DNA of 64,000 bases. It comes from Rhytidiadelphus loreus. Lineage: Eukaryota; Streptophyta; Bryopsida; Hypnales; Hylocomiaceae. Below, piece after piece: positions 36,401 through 47,732 of this stretch; within the stretch, counting starts at the first letter, position 1, and each line of letters starts with the position of its first letter. The translations under genes and the position numbers were made by a program. The notes beneath the pieces are model-generated. The model did no database searches. It saw only the letters and a list, made by a program, of their open reading frames with translations, and was not told where the DNA came from. The stretch covers positions 436,501 to 500,500 of the forward strand of contig OX344762.1 in the NCBI GenBank assembly GCA_947034895.1, written 5' to 3'.

Positions 36401-38878
36401 GTAACTACAACTGCTGGAATGGAAGTATTGGCGGAGAATAATGACACCGCCGAGGAAAATATTGCAGCGGAGGATTCCTCCGGACAGGACACAGTGAAGC
36501 CTGTAGACAACACAAACATTCTTCCCTCGACCAATGAACTGAACTCGGGCAGCCCGGCTGATGAAGAAGATGTGGGCGTTGAAGTTGAGGCTGTGGACAA
36601 AGCCGAAGTCGACGTTGAAGGCTCCAAAGGAAATGCCGAAGAAGAAGCCGCACTAGAGGTCCCGCAGAAAAAGTCCAAGAAACCACCGAAGTCACCGATA
36701 AAGGTAAATTCACGGACCGACGTTTCTCCGGTAACGTTGAGGGAGGTGAGTCCTTCCGGTGCACCTGATCCCATTTTCGAAACAACGACCTTCCAAATTA
36801 GTAATCTTTAATGTCCATGGTACGCTTCTAGATTGTAGTTTATTGGTTGCGGAAAATCCAAACACTAAAATCAGGATTAGCATCAAACTGAGTTGAGGAG
36901 AGTGGTTTTCAGGCCTTGGTTGAAACCATTTCTATTCAAATGCTTCCAAAAAATTTATGTTGCTTTTTGGGGTAGCAAGAGTCAAGCATATATGGATGAT
37001 GTTGTTCCAGCAGTACTTGCTGGCTTCAGCGGTATAGGTGCAGCCCCACTGTTTACTTGGTCTAGTAAACGTTGTGAGTGGCAAGATGTACAAGATGGGT
37101 CAGGTAGTGAACTTGTGAAGAATTTATCGACAGTTTATGCAACATGGCCCACGTTTAGTTGTGAAAACACTTTAGTAGTAGATAGTAGGCATAATAGGGT
37201 GGCTACCAACCCAGATGCTAATGTGATCATCAGCCCTCCTTTCTATGTGGAATGGATTTCCACATTGGCAGAGGACAAGGAGTAGTTGAAACGGTCCTTG
37301 TGGCCACTATTGGAGGCTTGGCAAGAATGCCCAAACATGGCAAGCTTTCGATCCAAATTTCCAGAATTTGTCAACGAATCCATGTCAGAAATGCTACAGA
37401 GACGACGAATTGGAAAAGCATATGAATTTCGGGACATTGAGGAAGGTGAGGGGACTGTCCAAGTAGTGGGTTGCAAATGTCACGGCGTCCCCTCGCCTTC
37501 CTTTGAAGTTTGTATCTAACAATTAGCTTCTGCCTTCTGCACATGTAGGGAAAGGCACAGAAGCGAGAACCAAAGAACAAGGCAGCATCGGCAGCGGACA
37601 AGAAAGGTTTCGGACCATCCGTGAAGAAGGTATGTTGAATTCAAAGCCTGTAGAGCGTTTCGGTTTCCTATTTGAAGAAGTAGTATTGTAGTTATTGTAA
37701 AGTCATTTTCCAGAGTTTGTGAAGTCATTTTAAAATTTTGTGAAGTCAGAACACTATGAACTAGCAAGTATGCAACTGTGGAAGTCGCTCATCAGTGATG
37801 TGTGCATCGTAAGTTGTATTTCAGCAGAATTAAATCATCCTTCAAAGGAAGGCAATGGCCCGTTTCAATAGCAAGTCCTACTAACAAAATCCCTCTTTTA
37901 AGAAATGGTTGTCAGCAACACGTGTAGGCAATCTTCTTTGTCAACGTGTTTGTTGAACCTATATAGGACTAACCAAATTTTCCGTTCTTGTCTTCACGTC
38001 ATAGCAGTCTCCATTAGACGTAAGTGAGAGTTCTGAAGAAGATTTTGGTATAGCACTGCCTTCTATAAATGAAACATTTTAGGACCAATGTCTACTTAAA
38101 ATACGGGAAGTCTTCAAATGGACACTAAAGGTAAGTTATGAGCTCACATTGGTGGATCCTAACCCCTCTTCAAGCATCCTTTCAGCCAGGCATGTAAAGC
38201 GCCTGACTTACAAGCTTGTTGTATAGTATTTGTTTTCTTATGCACATGTAGACTCTACCAAACCTCTGTTGTGCATAACTATATGCATGCCGTGTTGTGG
38301 TGACATGAACAGTGTGATTTATAGGTCCATTTTGGTACTACGTAAAGCTATGCATCCGAATTTTGTTCCTTGTATGCATAGACTTCCGTACGGGTTGAAT
38401 GCAAGTTAGGGTAGTGGACTAGTTACATAGAAGTAAAAACAAAGTGACGTAGAAGCGACATGCCAACTCTTCAAAGTCACATGTAAGTCAAGTGAAAGTC
38501 GTGTAGAAGTCACGTGGAAGTCACGTATAAGTCCAATATTGGCCATGTCTTTGTTACATTAGCTTGAAATGTCCATAATGACAGGTTCTTTAATTCTTGA
38601 CTTCTGTGCAGTATAAGGTCGGCGACAAAGTGTTTCTCATGAACCCACGTTTGATCAGGCAGAAAGTGGCGATGGGAAACATTAGTGGATTGCCTGGCCA
38701 ACACAAATTCCACTTTCGGGAGATTCTGGAGACATGGTTGAAGGTGGACATTCGGGAGGTCATGCACGCAGGTGTGGCGTTTATGTACCCCGATTCCACA
38801 AACGAGCAAACACATATAGAACATGTGAAAGGGACAAGTACAGTGTGGGACCAGAAATACTTGAAGCTAAGTAGTTGA
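33475..38878 (+). pseudogene. CACTA second gene (PF03004 / TnpA-type) with HAD-like domain, decayed
   Basis: Likely exons are 33475-33770 (basic Lys/Arg/Gln-rich), 34035-34917, 35048-about 35200, 35768-36745, 36802-about 37506, 37549-37629 and 38612-38878. Phase matches at 33770/34035 and 34917/35048. The second exon contains the plant Ptta/En-Spm transposase domain (Transposase_24): RRS..L-type basic segment, HLKAERSQLKTRYLKM, then WDRLIEYWNTPAQQEKAQKM followed by an NYDLIGRKG turn. The last exon (VFLMNPRLIRQKVAMGNI...EVMHAGVAF...VWDQKYL) resembles the C-terminal tail of these proteins. The middle is acidic and Pro/Ser/Lys-rich. In-frame TAGs lie at 34573, 35972, 36347, 36350 and 37283, and at least two frameshifts are needed (34.2-34.35 kb and near 36.89 kb). 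Proteins of this type bind CACTA sub-terminal motifs and assist the TNP2 transposase. Confidence 0.7.
36802..37519 (+). pseudogene. Degenerate FCP1-like HAD domain inside the CACTA plus-strand gene
   Basis: Motif I position reads IFNVHGTLLD near 36804 (both catalytic acids replaced, by Asn and His). After a one-base shift near 36890 comes FRPWLKPFLFKCF, then motif II-like YVAFWGSKSQ near 36955, and motif IV-like ENTLVVDSRHNRVATNP near 37160 followed by a PLLEAW helix. The order and spacing match plant FCP1-like proteins (RPGFLEFL, VGVWSS, NTLLLDDSPYKA). One TAG at 37283 interrupts it. The domain is almost certainly inactive as an enzyme. It is distinct in sequence from the HAD exon at 23.55-24.5 kb. 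Confidence 0.55.
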
Positions 38879-39932
38879 GTTTGCCTTCTTGGTGAAGCAT
38901 CTGTACAGAGAGGCCCAAATTTTTGGATCTTCAGAGTCTTTGAATATTGTGAAAAGACTATAGATGGTAGGTCAGAATTGTCTGCACCCATGTCCTGCCA
39001 CCTCTTTGCTGTGAATTCTATGACTACTAGGGTGCTTCAGTGCTTTTTAATACATGTTTCATATGCCTCCTACGTCAATACGTGCATTATTGTGTCTGTG
39101 AATCCTACTGCATGCCAATGTTTTCAAGACGTCCATTTAGTGCCAAATAATGATGTTGAATGCAAAAGTCATGTTATCTATGCGAGTTGTGTTACAGTGA
39201 AGTATATCCATTCAGTGTAGTCATCAGGTGTTACATGAGGGAGTCATTGAGAAGTGAAGATATATTGCTCTGTGAACATCCGGATGCATTGGGAAGCCCA
39301 GAACCCCTACACTCGCAAGACAAGCATTAGGCAATCACTTTGGAATGAGCCTAGTAGTCCAATTTATGACTCCGAAGGAACTGAAGAATGACTACATCGA
39401 GTAGTGGCATCCATGTTGTCAGTCGCAACTAAGAATTCCAAACTGACTCAAAAATGTCTTAGCAATGACTAGTATTGAAAACAATTTTCAGTGCCCATAT
39501 CAGCACTTCAGGGACACTAGCACGACTAAAAAATGACTCCATAATTATCTCTTGACAACATCCACGTCATCACAGCGTTGACTTCAAGTCAACTGGAAAA
39601 TGACTCCATAATTGGGTGACTTGGATGTCCACGTCACCATGTCGTTGACTCAATTGCGACTAGAAAATGACTGCAAAAATGGCTGAGTTCTATAATGTAG
39701 CATCCAAAATTTAATGAAAAAATGGTCTTCTACCTGACCGAGTGCTCAAAAATTCCCTGACCTTGCCGTGCCACATAGACACTACCATCCATGCCTTCAT
39801 CCTTCCTCCCAACTGGATGGTGATAATAAAACTAGAGTCATTTAAAGAATGACTTGTCCGGAATGACTTCACGGGTCTGAAGTCATTTTACAGTCATTGT
39901 GGTCCGAAATGACAGTTTTGCAGTCATTTCGG
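38879..39932. other. Right sub-terminal region of the CACTA element
   Basis: There is no gene. Dense AATGACT / AGTCATT motifs run from about 39350 to the terminus, mirroring the left end. Related aagtcacgt motifs are also packed into the introns at 37680-37760 and 38440-38530. Such arrays are the expected binding sites of the TnpA-type protein. Confidence 0.65.
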
Positions 39933-39964
39933 ACAGTCATTTATACCCCCAAATCCTTGTCGTG
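39933..39964 (-). repeat. Right terminal inverted repeat of the giant CACTA element
   Basis: Read inward on the minus strand it begins CACGACAAGGATTTGGGGG. It pairs with 449-480 and differs at the fourth base (G instead of T) and by one-base gaps. TGG at 39965-39967 completes the target duplication. Confidence 0.85.
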
Positions 39965-40510
39965 TGGAATCTTTACTCTAAAATAAACTTTGAAGTCCTT
40001 TATCTTACTCAATTTTCAATATTTTTTGAAAAAAACAAAATCATAGTGTAGATTGTTTATTACAACATTTCAACCATTGGGATTGGCATTTTTCAATTTC
40101 ATAATTAAATTCTTAACAATTTTGAAATTTGAATCATTATCTACTTCTTTCTACTTACTATTTTTTTTCTATATATTGTACGATTTCAAATGATCTAAAA
40201 TTTTTTTAGCATATATCCAACTTGCCTTGAAGAATGATTCTAAAGAGTTGCAACCATTTTGGACATTTTTTCATAATGATCTGACCTTGTGAAGTGTAGC
40301 TGTCTGGAGTTTTGCAGTGGCAAAAAAAAGAATTTTGTCACTTCAAACATTAATATCTTGCAATCTACAAGGCAGAATTTTTTTTCACATCTTCTCAAAC
40401 TAGCATACTACAAGATCCTATAGTTGCATGTGCCAAAATTTATTTTTTTTCAAAAATTTGGTACTTGTACTAGAAATGGCAATTTTGGAGCGTTTTTAGT
40501 GAGAATATAG
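39965..40510. repeat. Right flank of the giant insertion (target repeat, right half)
   Basis: This stretch, beginning tggaatctttactctaaaat, continues the sequence interrupted after position 448. It matches the reverse complement of about 44050-44609 over most of its length. No gene was found. Confidence 0.75.
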
Positions 40511-40519
40511 TCACGGTCT

Positions 40520-43080
40520 TTTAAGGGTTAATAGTAACCTATGCAAACTACCACCGAATCTCCTTTAACCTATAGAAAATTAAGGCCAGATGGCCCCTCT
40601 ACTATCGGGAAAGATTTCCTATGTTCCTTCCATGGTTTTCTACGTTAATTTGATTTTCCCTTTCTAATGCTGAGTTTCTAAGTTAATTCCTACTTTCTAA
40701 AGGAATCTCTTTTTACTTAGATTTTACCGCCCTAATTGACTTGTAATTCTTGCTTAATTTGTGCCTAATTACTTCCTAGTGGTAATATTCGTAATTTGTT
40801 TTTTGAGATTTCACCTCTACTTTAATTGATTTCTCTAATTAGGTCACTTTTTCCTTTCTACCCTATCTAGGCGTATTTCCTAATTTTTATCCTAATTTCC
40901 TAATTAAATTTTCGACTTAATTTCTTGATGTAATTAACTAACCTAACTTCCTATTTAATTTTTTCCTGCTTTAATTTTTATTATCTAATTTAATATTCCT
41001 TCCTAACTTAATTTCCACTCCTAATTTGGTTTAACTCCTAATTTAAATTTACCTTAAATTTAATTATTTTTCTCTTAGGTTAATTTTAACTTCTACTTTA
41101 GGAGTTTGTGTTTCTAATTCACTTTTTTCCTACTCTAATTTTAATAACCTATTGCAATCTTTTGCCACTAATTTAATCTTCATTTCTAATTTGATTATGT
41201 TCCTAGGTTAATTTTAGCTTCTAATTTGGTTTTCTAATTTTTCCATCACCTTGGACTCTAACCATTAGCCAATACCTAAATTTACTCCTTTTTGTTCCTA
41301 ATTCTAAGTTTTCTTCGTAATTTAATTCCTGGCCTAACTTATCCTAACGTGGTCGATTTAAAGCCAAATTCTACGTATGGTATGTTTTCGGAAACCTCTC
41401 TACCTATTCTATGATCTTTTCCGCCTAAACTTGTAATTCTTGCTAAGTCCAACTTGTTAATCCGGATTAACCACTAATTACCAGAATTAGTGCAAATTAG
41501 GGAAAAACATGAAGAATTAGTTTAATGACTTACTTGATTGTTGCCAACATTCGCAACGTCTCCCTCCATACCTCTGGCCGCGTGCTCATACTCCATAGTA
41601 GAACGTGGTTGAGATTGTTTCAATGCCTATGGCTTATTTTTAGAAAAATAACACACGGTTAGATGGACTAAAGGTTTCTTCCTTCCTTTTTCTTTATCTT
41701 TCCTTCCCTCTTCTTCTACTTTAGCACTATTCCACCAACCATTTAATGGAGTCTTACATCTATAGTGCTAACTTGCAAATAATTGAAGGGCTAACTATCC
41801 TCTTACGCCGTCATCTTTTGTGTCATTCTAATCCTCTTTCTAATGGCCACAAAGGACTCTTGAGATCTCCCTACACTTTTAAGACTAGGTCACTATTGAT
41901 CATCTCTCTCCTTCCTCTTCCTATTTAGTCCCTTTCTATTCTAAACTCCTTCCATTATGTGTGATTGCCCTTGTCGTGGTGGAGAGTGTCGAGATTTTAG
42001 AGTGGTGGTGTGCAAGGCTTGGCACGTGGAGCTTATTCTTCCTTTTCTCCTCCTTCCCTCGTTTCTTCTTTCCTCGTTTTTCTTCCTTCCTCGTTTTTAA
42101 ATTGGTTTAAAAGGAGATTCAAAACTAGATTTTCTTCCTCCCTCCCTCCTTTTCTATTTTCTAATCTTTTCCTCTTGAATTTTTCCTCCAACCCCCCCAA
42201 ACTTCCGTAGCCTCTAAAATGCAAACAAACCCCCGACCTATGCCTTGACTACAAACCCTCCAGCCCTTGCCTTGACTGCAAACCCCCCGGCCTTTGCTTT
42301 GACTACAAATTGACCCTGCCTTGATTGCAACCCCTTGACCTCCAACCCTTGACTGGACTTCAATCTTTCAAAAATCCACTTTTTGGGTTCCCTAAAGGGA
42401 ATCCATCCACACAAAATCTAAATTGGATTTTTTCCTCTTTGGTGCTAGGAGTAAAGTGTTGCCCTTCGGGGGTTGGAACAAGACCATTGGGGTGAGATGT
42501 TAAACTAGGCATTATGGGACGGTCACCCTTTCCCTCTAAACTTATGATTAATCTTAGAAGCTAAACTTTGAACTTTTCCAAGAATTTCTTGGAAACTATA
42601 CTTCGGAACTAAACGCTATGGGGGTTCAAAGCTTCGCCATAAGGTTGGTTTTAACACCAACTATAGGACTTTGCAACGCCTAGAGGTTCAAAGCTCCTCC
42701 ATATAGGACAATTTTAACACACGCTATAGGACTTTAGTAAGTAACATAGGTTCAAAGCTTCGCCACCCCCAAGGGAGGGCCTACTCAACAAAAGGATAAT
42801 AACAACAATGGTTAGAACATACTTAGACAAGACACACACGAAGATAGCCTCAAAAGGGGAACATACAATACCACACAATTATATTGGTTAAAAGACTTGT
42901 GCACTAAAGGCCCCCCAAAGCGGCATCACCAAGGTACAGTGGGGGATGACTGTAGAGTTAATGCACAAACAAAAAGACTAAAATACTCTACACGAAGCAT
43001 ACAAGCACCCACAACACATTCAAACGTATACAAGAACAAAAAGAACACTAGAAGAAACTTGTGTTTTTTCAGACATGCCA
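40520..43080 (-). repeat. Inverted, truncated relative of the LTR at 5203-9145
   Basis: The reverse complement aligns with about 6640-8945. Shared landmarks are a gatgccgctttggrgggccttt block (42897-42930), the ttcaaagcttcgcc blocks (42610-42765), the MEYEHA mini-exon with its donor (41596-41534), AT-rich leader sequence (40650-41350), and a closing ttcggtggtagtttgcatagg block (about 40530-40555). It lacks the outer part of the LTR and stops abruptly against the target repeat. Its AT-rich part is not the regular array seen in the other copy. Confidence 0.7.
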
Positions 43081-43454
43081 ATGAACATGGTTACGTGTTT
43101 AGTTTAACATCAAGCATGTCCACTGTGGATGTCTAGGAAAATCCGTCAAGATTGACGGGACAAAAACACGAAGAATTTAAAAAAACATGTCGTGTTTTTA
43201 AAGCGACATCACAACAAACATGGTTAAAAAAGGAGACAGAAATGTGCTATGTGGCAGCCACATAAGCGCCACGTATACAGGCGGGCAGTGCCCCATGGAA
43301 TTTCTTAAACCTGACTTGCTACTGATGTGGCACTTGACGTCATACTGTTTGAAAAAATTAATACTGTTTTCAGCAACGGCAACGTAGATTTCTAAAAGAA
43401 TTTGAATATTGTTTTTGCGATGTCCAATTAGACATCTAAACATTTTTTTAAACG

Positions 43455-43715
43455 TCAGCTTAGACATATACTATACACAATACACCATACAAAAAAAGAC
43501 ATATAAAATACACCATATAGAATATATTGTATATCATACACAATACAAAATAGGCCATACACAATATATTATACACCATATACAATACTTTACATCATAC
43601 ATTATATACCATATATAATACGCAATATACTATACATCATACACAATATGTCATACATTGTACACCATATATAATACGCAATATATTATACAACATACAC
43701 AATATACCGTATTGG
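43455..43715 (+). repeat. ATACACAATATACCAT-type simple repeat
   Basis: Short phrases such as atacaccatataca and acaatatattatacacc alternate for about 260 bp with no coding sense. It is an AT-rich degenerate microsatellite or minisatellite. Confidence 0.8.
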
Positions 43716-43859
43716 CAATTATGTCAAATGGCCTAAAAAGCCACTTATTATAAGTACATTGACATGACAAGACAACCTACTTATACAGATGTAGTGATAG
43801 GAGCAAAGACAAAGCATATGGGATATGTGAAACTTAGAGATTGTATTTTATGAGAAAAC

Positions 43860-44045
43860 ATTTGGACATCTCAATTGACGCATTAGTTGACATTGCAAAA
43901 AATATGTAGACATCCTCTAAGACGTCTTAGTTGATGTGCTAGTTGACATCACAAAAAACATCTAGATGTTTTAGAAGATGTCTTAGTTGACGTTTTAGTT
44001 GATGTCTTCAAAAATAGTGTTAATCTAAATGTTTTTGACTATGCT
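43860..44045 (+). repeat. Short irregular repeats
   Basis: Phrases such as gatgtcttagttgacgt and acatctagatgt recur four to five times in both orientations. No gene is present. Confidence 0.4.
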
Positions 44046-44760
44046 TTCACCAAAAATGCTCCAAAAATGCCATTTCTAGGACAAGTACTAATTACTAAAG
44101 TTTAGAGAAAAAACAACATTTGTACACATGTAACCTTAGGATCTTGCAATACACTAATTTGAGAAGATGTAGGAAAAAATTCAAAAATTTCCATTGTATA
44201 GATTGCAAGATATTAGTGTTTGAATTAACAGTAATTCTTTAATTGGCTTTCCAAAAAAATAGGCAGCTACACTTCACAAGGCCACATTTATATACAAAAA
44301 TGCCCATATTGATGGTACTTCTTTGGATTCATTCTTCAAGGAATCAAGGCAAGTTGGCTACATGCTTGAAAAATTTATAATCCTTTGGAATTGTACAACA
44401 TATAGGAAAAAAATAGTAAGTAGAAAAAAAAATAATGATTGAAAATATTAAACTGTCAAGAATTTAGTTATAAAATTGAAAAATGTCAATTCCAATGATT
44501 GCAATGTTGCAATAAATAATCTACATCCTACAATTTTATTTTTTTACAAAAAAATTGAAAATTGAGTTAAATAAATGACTTCAAAGTTTATTTTAGAGTA
44601 GCAAATCCATAATTGCCCGTAAACTAAAACTCCTCATAACTTTCATCTCATCGATCAAAATGAAATGACTAAAAGCTTTTTACGCATATATAAATCCAGA
44701 AAACCAATTTCAAATTTTTATTTTAGAAATTAAGAATTTTCTGAGTAGCTTGTTAAGCAA
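44046..44760 (-). repeat. Inverted paralogue of the insertion target (empty site)
   Basis: The reverse complement runs continuously through gggcaattatgg and then through tactctaaaataaactttgaag, with no insertion at the point (44607-44609) where the 39.5-kb element interrupts the other copy (446-448 / 39965). It therefore serves as an internal empty-site reference. No gene was found. Confidence 0.8.
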
Positions 44761-47732
44761 TGAAAATTACATACCATGTAGTCAAAATTTATGAAAATTA
44801 TTGTGCCTTAAAGGTACCCTTTGGCACATGTTGTGTGAAAATTTCAAAGAAAATAAAAATAAAAATTCAATTCAGAGTGAACTGTCCAAAATCACAAAAA
44901 AAGTGTTTGGGCATTTAGAGATTAAAATTTTCAAACAGTGGCAACGTGTATTGAAGTGGCATGCCACTTCAGCTTCATTGGATGCCATATTATTGAAATG
45001 CCACGTCAAATACCATTTTTTTAAAACCATGCGATGTAGCTGTCCTTCTTATGTCTTTTTCATATGTAATCAACATTTCACCTCAGCCCCCAATAATTTT
45101 TAGAAACTTATCCATAGTCAAATCGTAAGCCCATGCGGCCATGCAAGTCATTTCTACTCTATAAAGTATAAATCTTATGAAAATGAATATCTATTGTGAT
45201 TTTTCCTCTAAGATGTATTGTTCTTGATGCTAATTTTGAAGAGTCCTCAACAATAGAAAATGAAGATTTGCAGTGGACTCCCTTGTACAAAATGTTGAAT
45301 TGAAAAATCATAATCATTCATTATAAAAATCAAATGTTTGATGCTAAAACTACACTTCAAGAAGACATCATTCTTAAAAAAAAATTAATTAGAATAATGA
45401 ATAGTTTTAATAAGGATTTCATTCACTTCAAAGTTCAATCAATACCAAAATGTAGTGCCTTTTGCGTTTCTAGTTTAAATGTTGTTAAAGTAATAGTAGA
45501 AGGTTAATACCTACTTTTACAATACTATTACTTTACTACACCGTCAAGATAAATTTTGATTAACAAAATAATGAAATGGAACAAAATCTCAATTTATAAA
45601 AGAAGAGTTGCCTCATAAAATTCCAAATTGATAGCAATATTGTTTTGAACATGTAAACAAGAATTTGCACTGGGAGTATTGAATTTGAGTATTGAACATA
45701 TGAACTATGAAGATTGCAATGTCTTCTAATATATTTGCAATCCAATTATTTTGAAGCCTTTAATGGAGAAAGGAAAAAGTGCAACACATAATGGAAGTGA
45801 GTGCAAAGTCATTGTTTTGTTTCCAATATTCTTTGTTGTTTGAGAAAAGATATGAATAATAACTTTAGCAGAAAAATAATTTTATTTGCAATGCAGTCAA
45901 AAAATGAATCTTCAAAAATTGACAACAAAATATGTTTTATTATGAAGTATTTGGGAGCATAAAGACAAATATTTACATATAGTATATATACTATAACGCA
46001 TTATACTAATTTTTTAGGACTTGTTAATACAATGAAGCTAGTATACGAGCGTCGAGCATGAGCATGGAGCATAGAGCGTAGAATTCAGAGCGTGGAGCTT
46101 CTATATTAAACAAAAAGGAAGAAAAAAATTGATGAAATGGGTTGTAGGATTGAAAAAATTATTGTATAAATTGGATGAATGAAGATGATAAAATTTGATT
46201 CAATATATTATAGGAAAAAAATGAAAAAAATAATTCAAGAAATGGATGGAGGTGGACGAAAACATTTGATGATAGTTTTTTAGGGAAAGAGAGGAGAATT
46301 CTTGGCAAAATTGCAAATGGTTTGGGTGAAGGAAATTTTAGATAGTAGATGAAGGTTGATGCAAGTGTTGTGAAGAATAGATTTTAGGAAAATGATGGAA
46401 GTATATAAATTTTGTGGCATTCAATTCGATCTCGCGAAGTGGATGAAATTGTATGTTAAAATCAATGAATGTCATTGGAAAAAGGAATGAAAGTAGATGG
46501 ACTTATTATCCATGTAATCGACTGAGTTGTAATCGACTTATTGAACCTAATGTCCAAGTTGCAATATAATTTCTAATATATGTTTTTCAAATTCTTTTTT
46601 TGATCCAATCCATTCAATTTAGTTTTTTCCATTTTCAAAGGACATTAATCCTTTAACGCCCAAGCATTTGGTTGCATACAATATTATAAATTGTCCATGC
46701 AATATGTGTTGTGACTTAGAGATTTGTTGGATGAGGGTTTTGGTGGACGAACAACCCACACAACCTTGATGTCAATCTAGACACTAAATATCAAAAATGA
46801 ATTGTACATTTTTTTTTCAACTATGCCAAACCTTTGCACTCCCATCTGAACTACCAAACGTTTGTCAAGCAACCTCCAATTTGTTCCAACGGTTTCTTCT
46901 CAATTTGCCTCGATGGACTTGATTTGACTAACTTGGGATAGCCAACCAACAATTCCCTACGGAAAACTTTTGTCCATATCTCTCTCTCTTACACAACCGA
47001 TTCTTCTCTACTTTGTTGCTCTTGGATTTCAATCAAGCTAAGTGCCATGTTTGTAACTTAGTTGGAAGCTCCATCTTTACAAGTTAGTTAGCCTTTATTG
47101 TCTATGAAGAAAGAAGGAGAGTGCTTAAAGAAGCGACTCTAAAGAAGATGGGAGGATCATTCTGACATGTAAAGCTTGAGCATTTTTTTCCAAAGGAATT
47201 GAAGTCGTTGCCAATTCAATTAATGGTGATGATTTAGGTTTAGGTTGCTAGTTTGGTATGTGGCTAATCAAGTATCAACGAGAAAAACAAACCATCAATG
47301 CTTTGAGAATTATGGCCTCAACTAGCATGTTATTCGTTGGGCATCAAGAATCTTCGAACTACATTAGCTCCCTCCCAAAATATCGAAGAAGACTTTGGAA
47401 ATTTTGACGTCGAGAATGCGACAATGCTATGAAAGAATTCAAACACCACAACAAAACAAGCTAAATTCCAAGCTGCAAACCCTACACCAAAGAATGCATG
47501 TGTCCTTCTCACCTTTGTCAAACAAAACCCTCAACCGACAATCCTCCGTATCACAACACATACTATATGTGCATGGATACCAACCCACACCAACGCCCTC
47601 GGATACATGCCCACAGCATCATACCCACGAACACCAGCACTTGACTTGGAAAATTTGTGTAATATTACATTGCATGCTTACAATAAAACCCTGGGCATTG
47701 ACGTTGCAGCTACAGACAAGAAACTAATCAAA
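44761..47732. other. AT-rich gene-free stretch downstream of LHCB4
   Basis: I see no supported gene. At 46047-46100 there is a gagcgtggagcatggagc-type low-complexity repeat, which also occurs at 54645-54715. The small frames present are short and AT-driven. Confidence 0.6.

Larger units (their letters stand above)
449..39964. mobile_element. 39.5-kb composite CACTA (En/Spm) element
   Basis: The left end reads CACTACAAGGAATTTGGGG and continues TATAAATGACTG. The right end, read inward on the minus strand from 39964, is CACGACAAGGATTTGGGGG and continues TATAAATGACTG. Both ends are bordered by TGG (446-448 and 39965-39967), the 3-bp target duplication expected for the CACTA superfamily. The flanks join into a sequence whose uninterrupted relative lies inverted at about 44.05-44.76 kb. 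The element encodes the two usual CACTA genes, TNP2-like on minus at 25.9-29.9 kb and PF03004-like on plus at 33.5-38.9 kb. The excess length is explained by a second unit nested at 1672-25546, without which the element would be about 15.6 kb, a normal autonomous size. Both transposase genes carry disabling changes, so this copy looks non-autonomous. Confidence 0.9.

Noticed and set aside
42010..42224. Overlapping serine/leucine-rich and glutamate/arginine-rich frames
   Set aside because: They come from a pyrimidine-rich CTTCC tract, the complement of the purine tract in the LTR relative, and are not genes.
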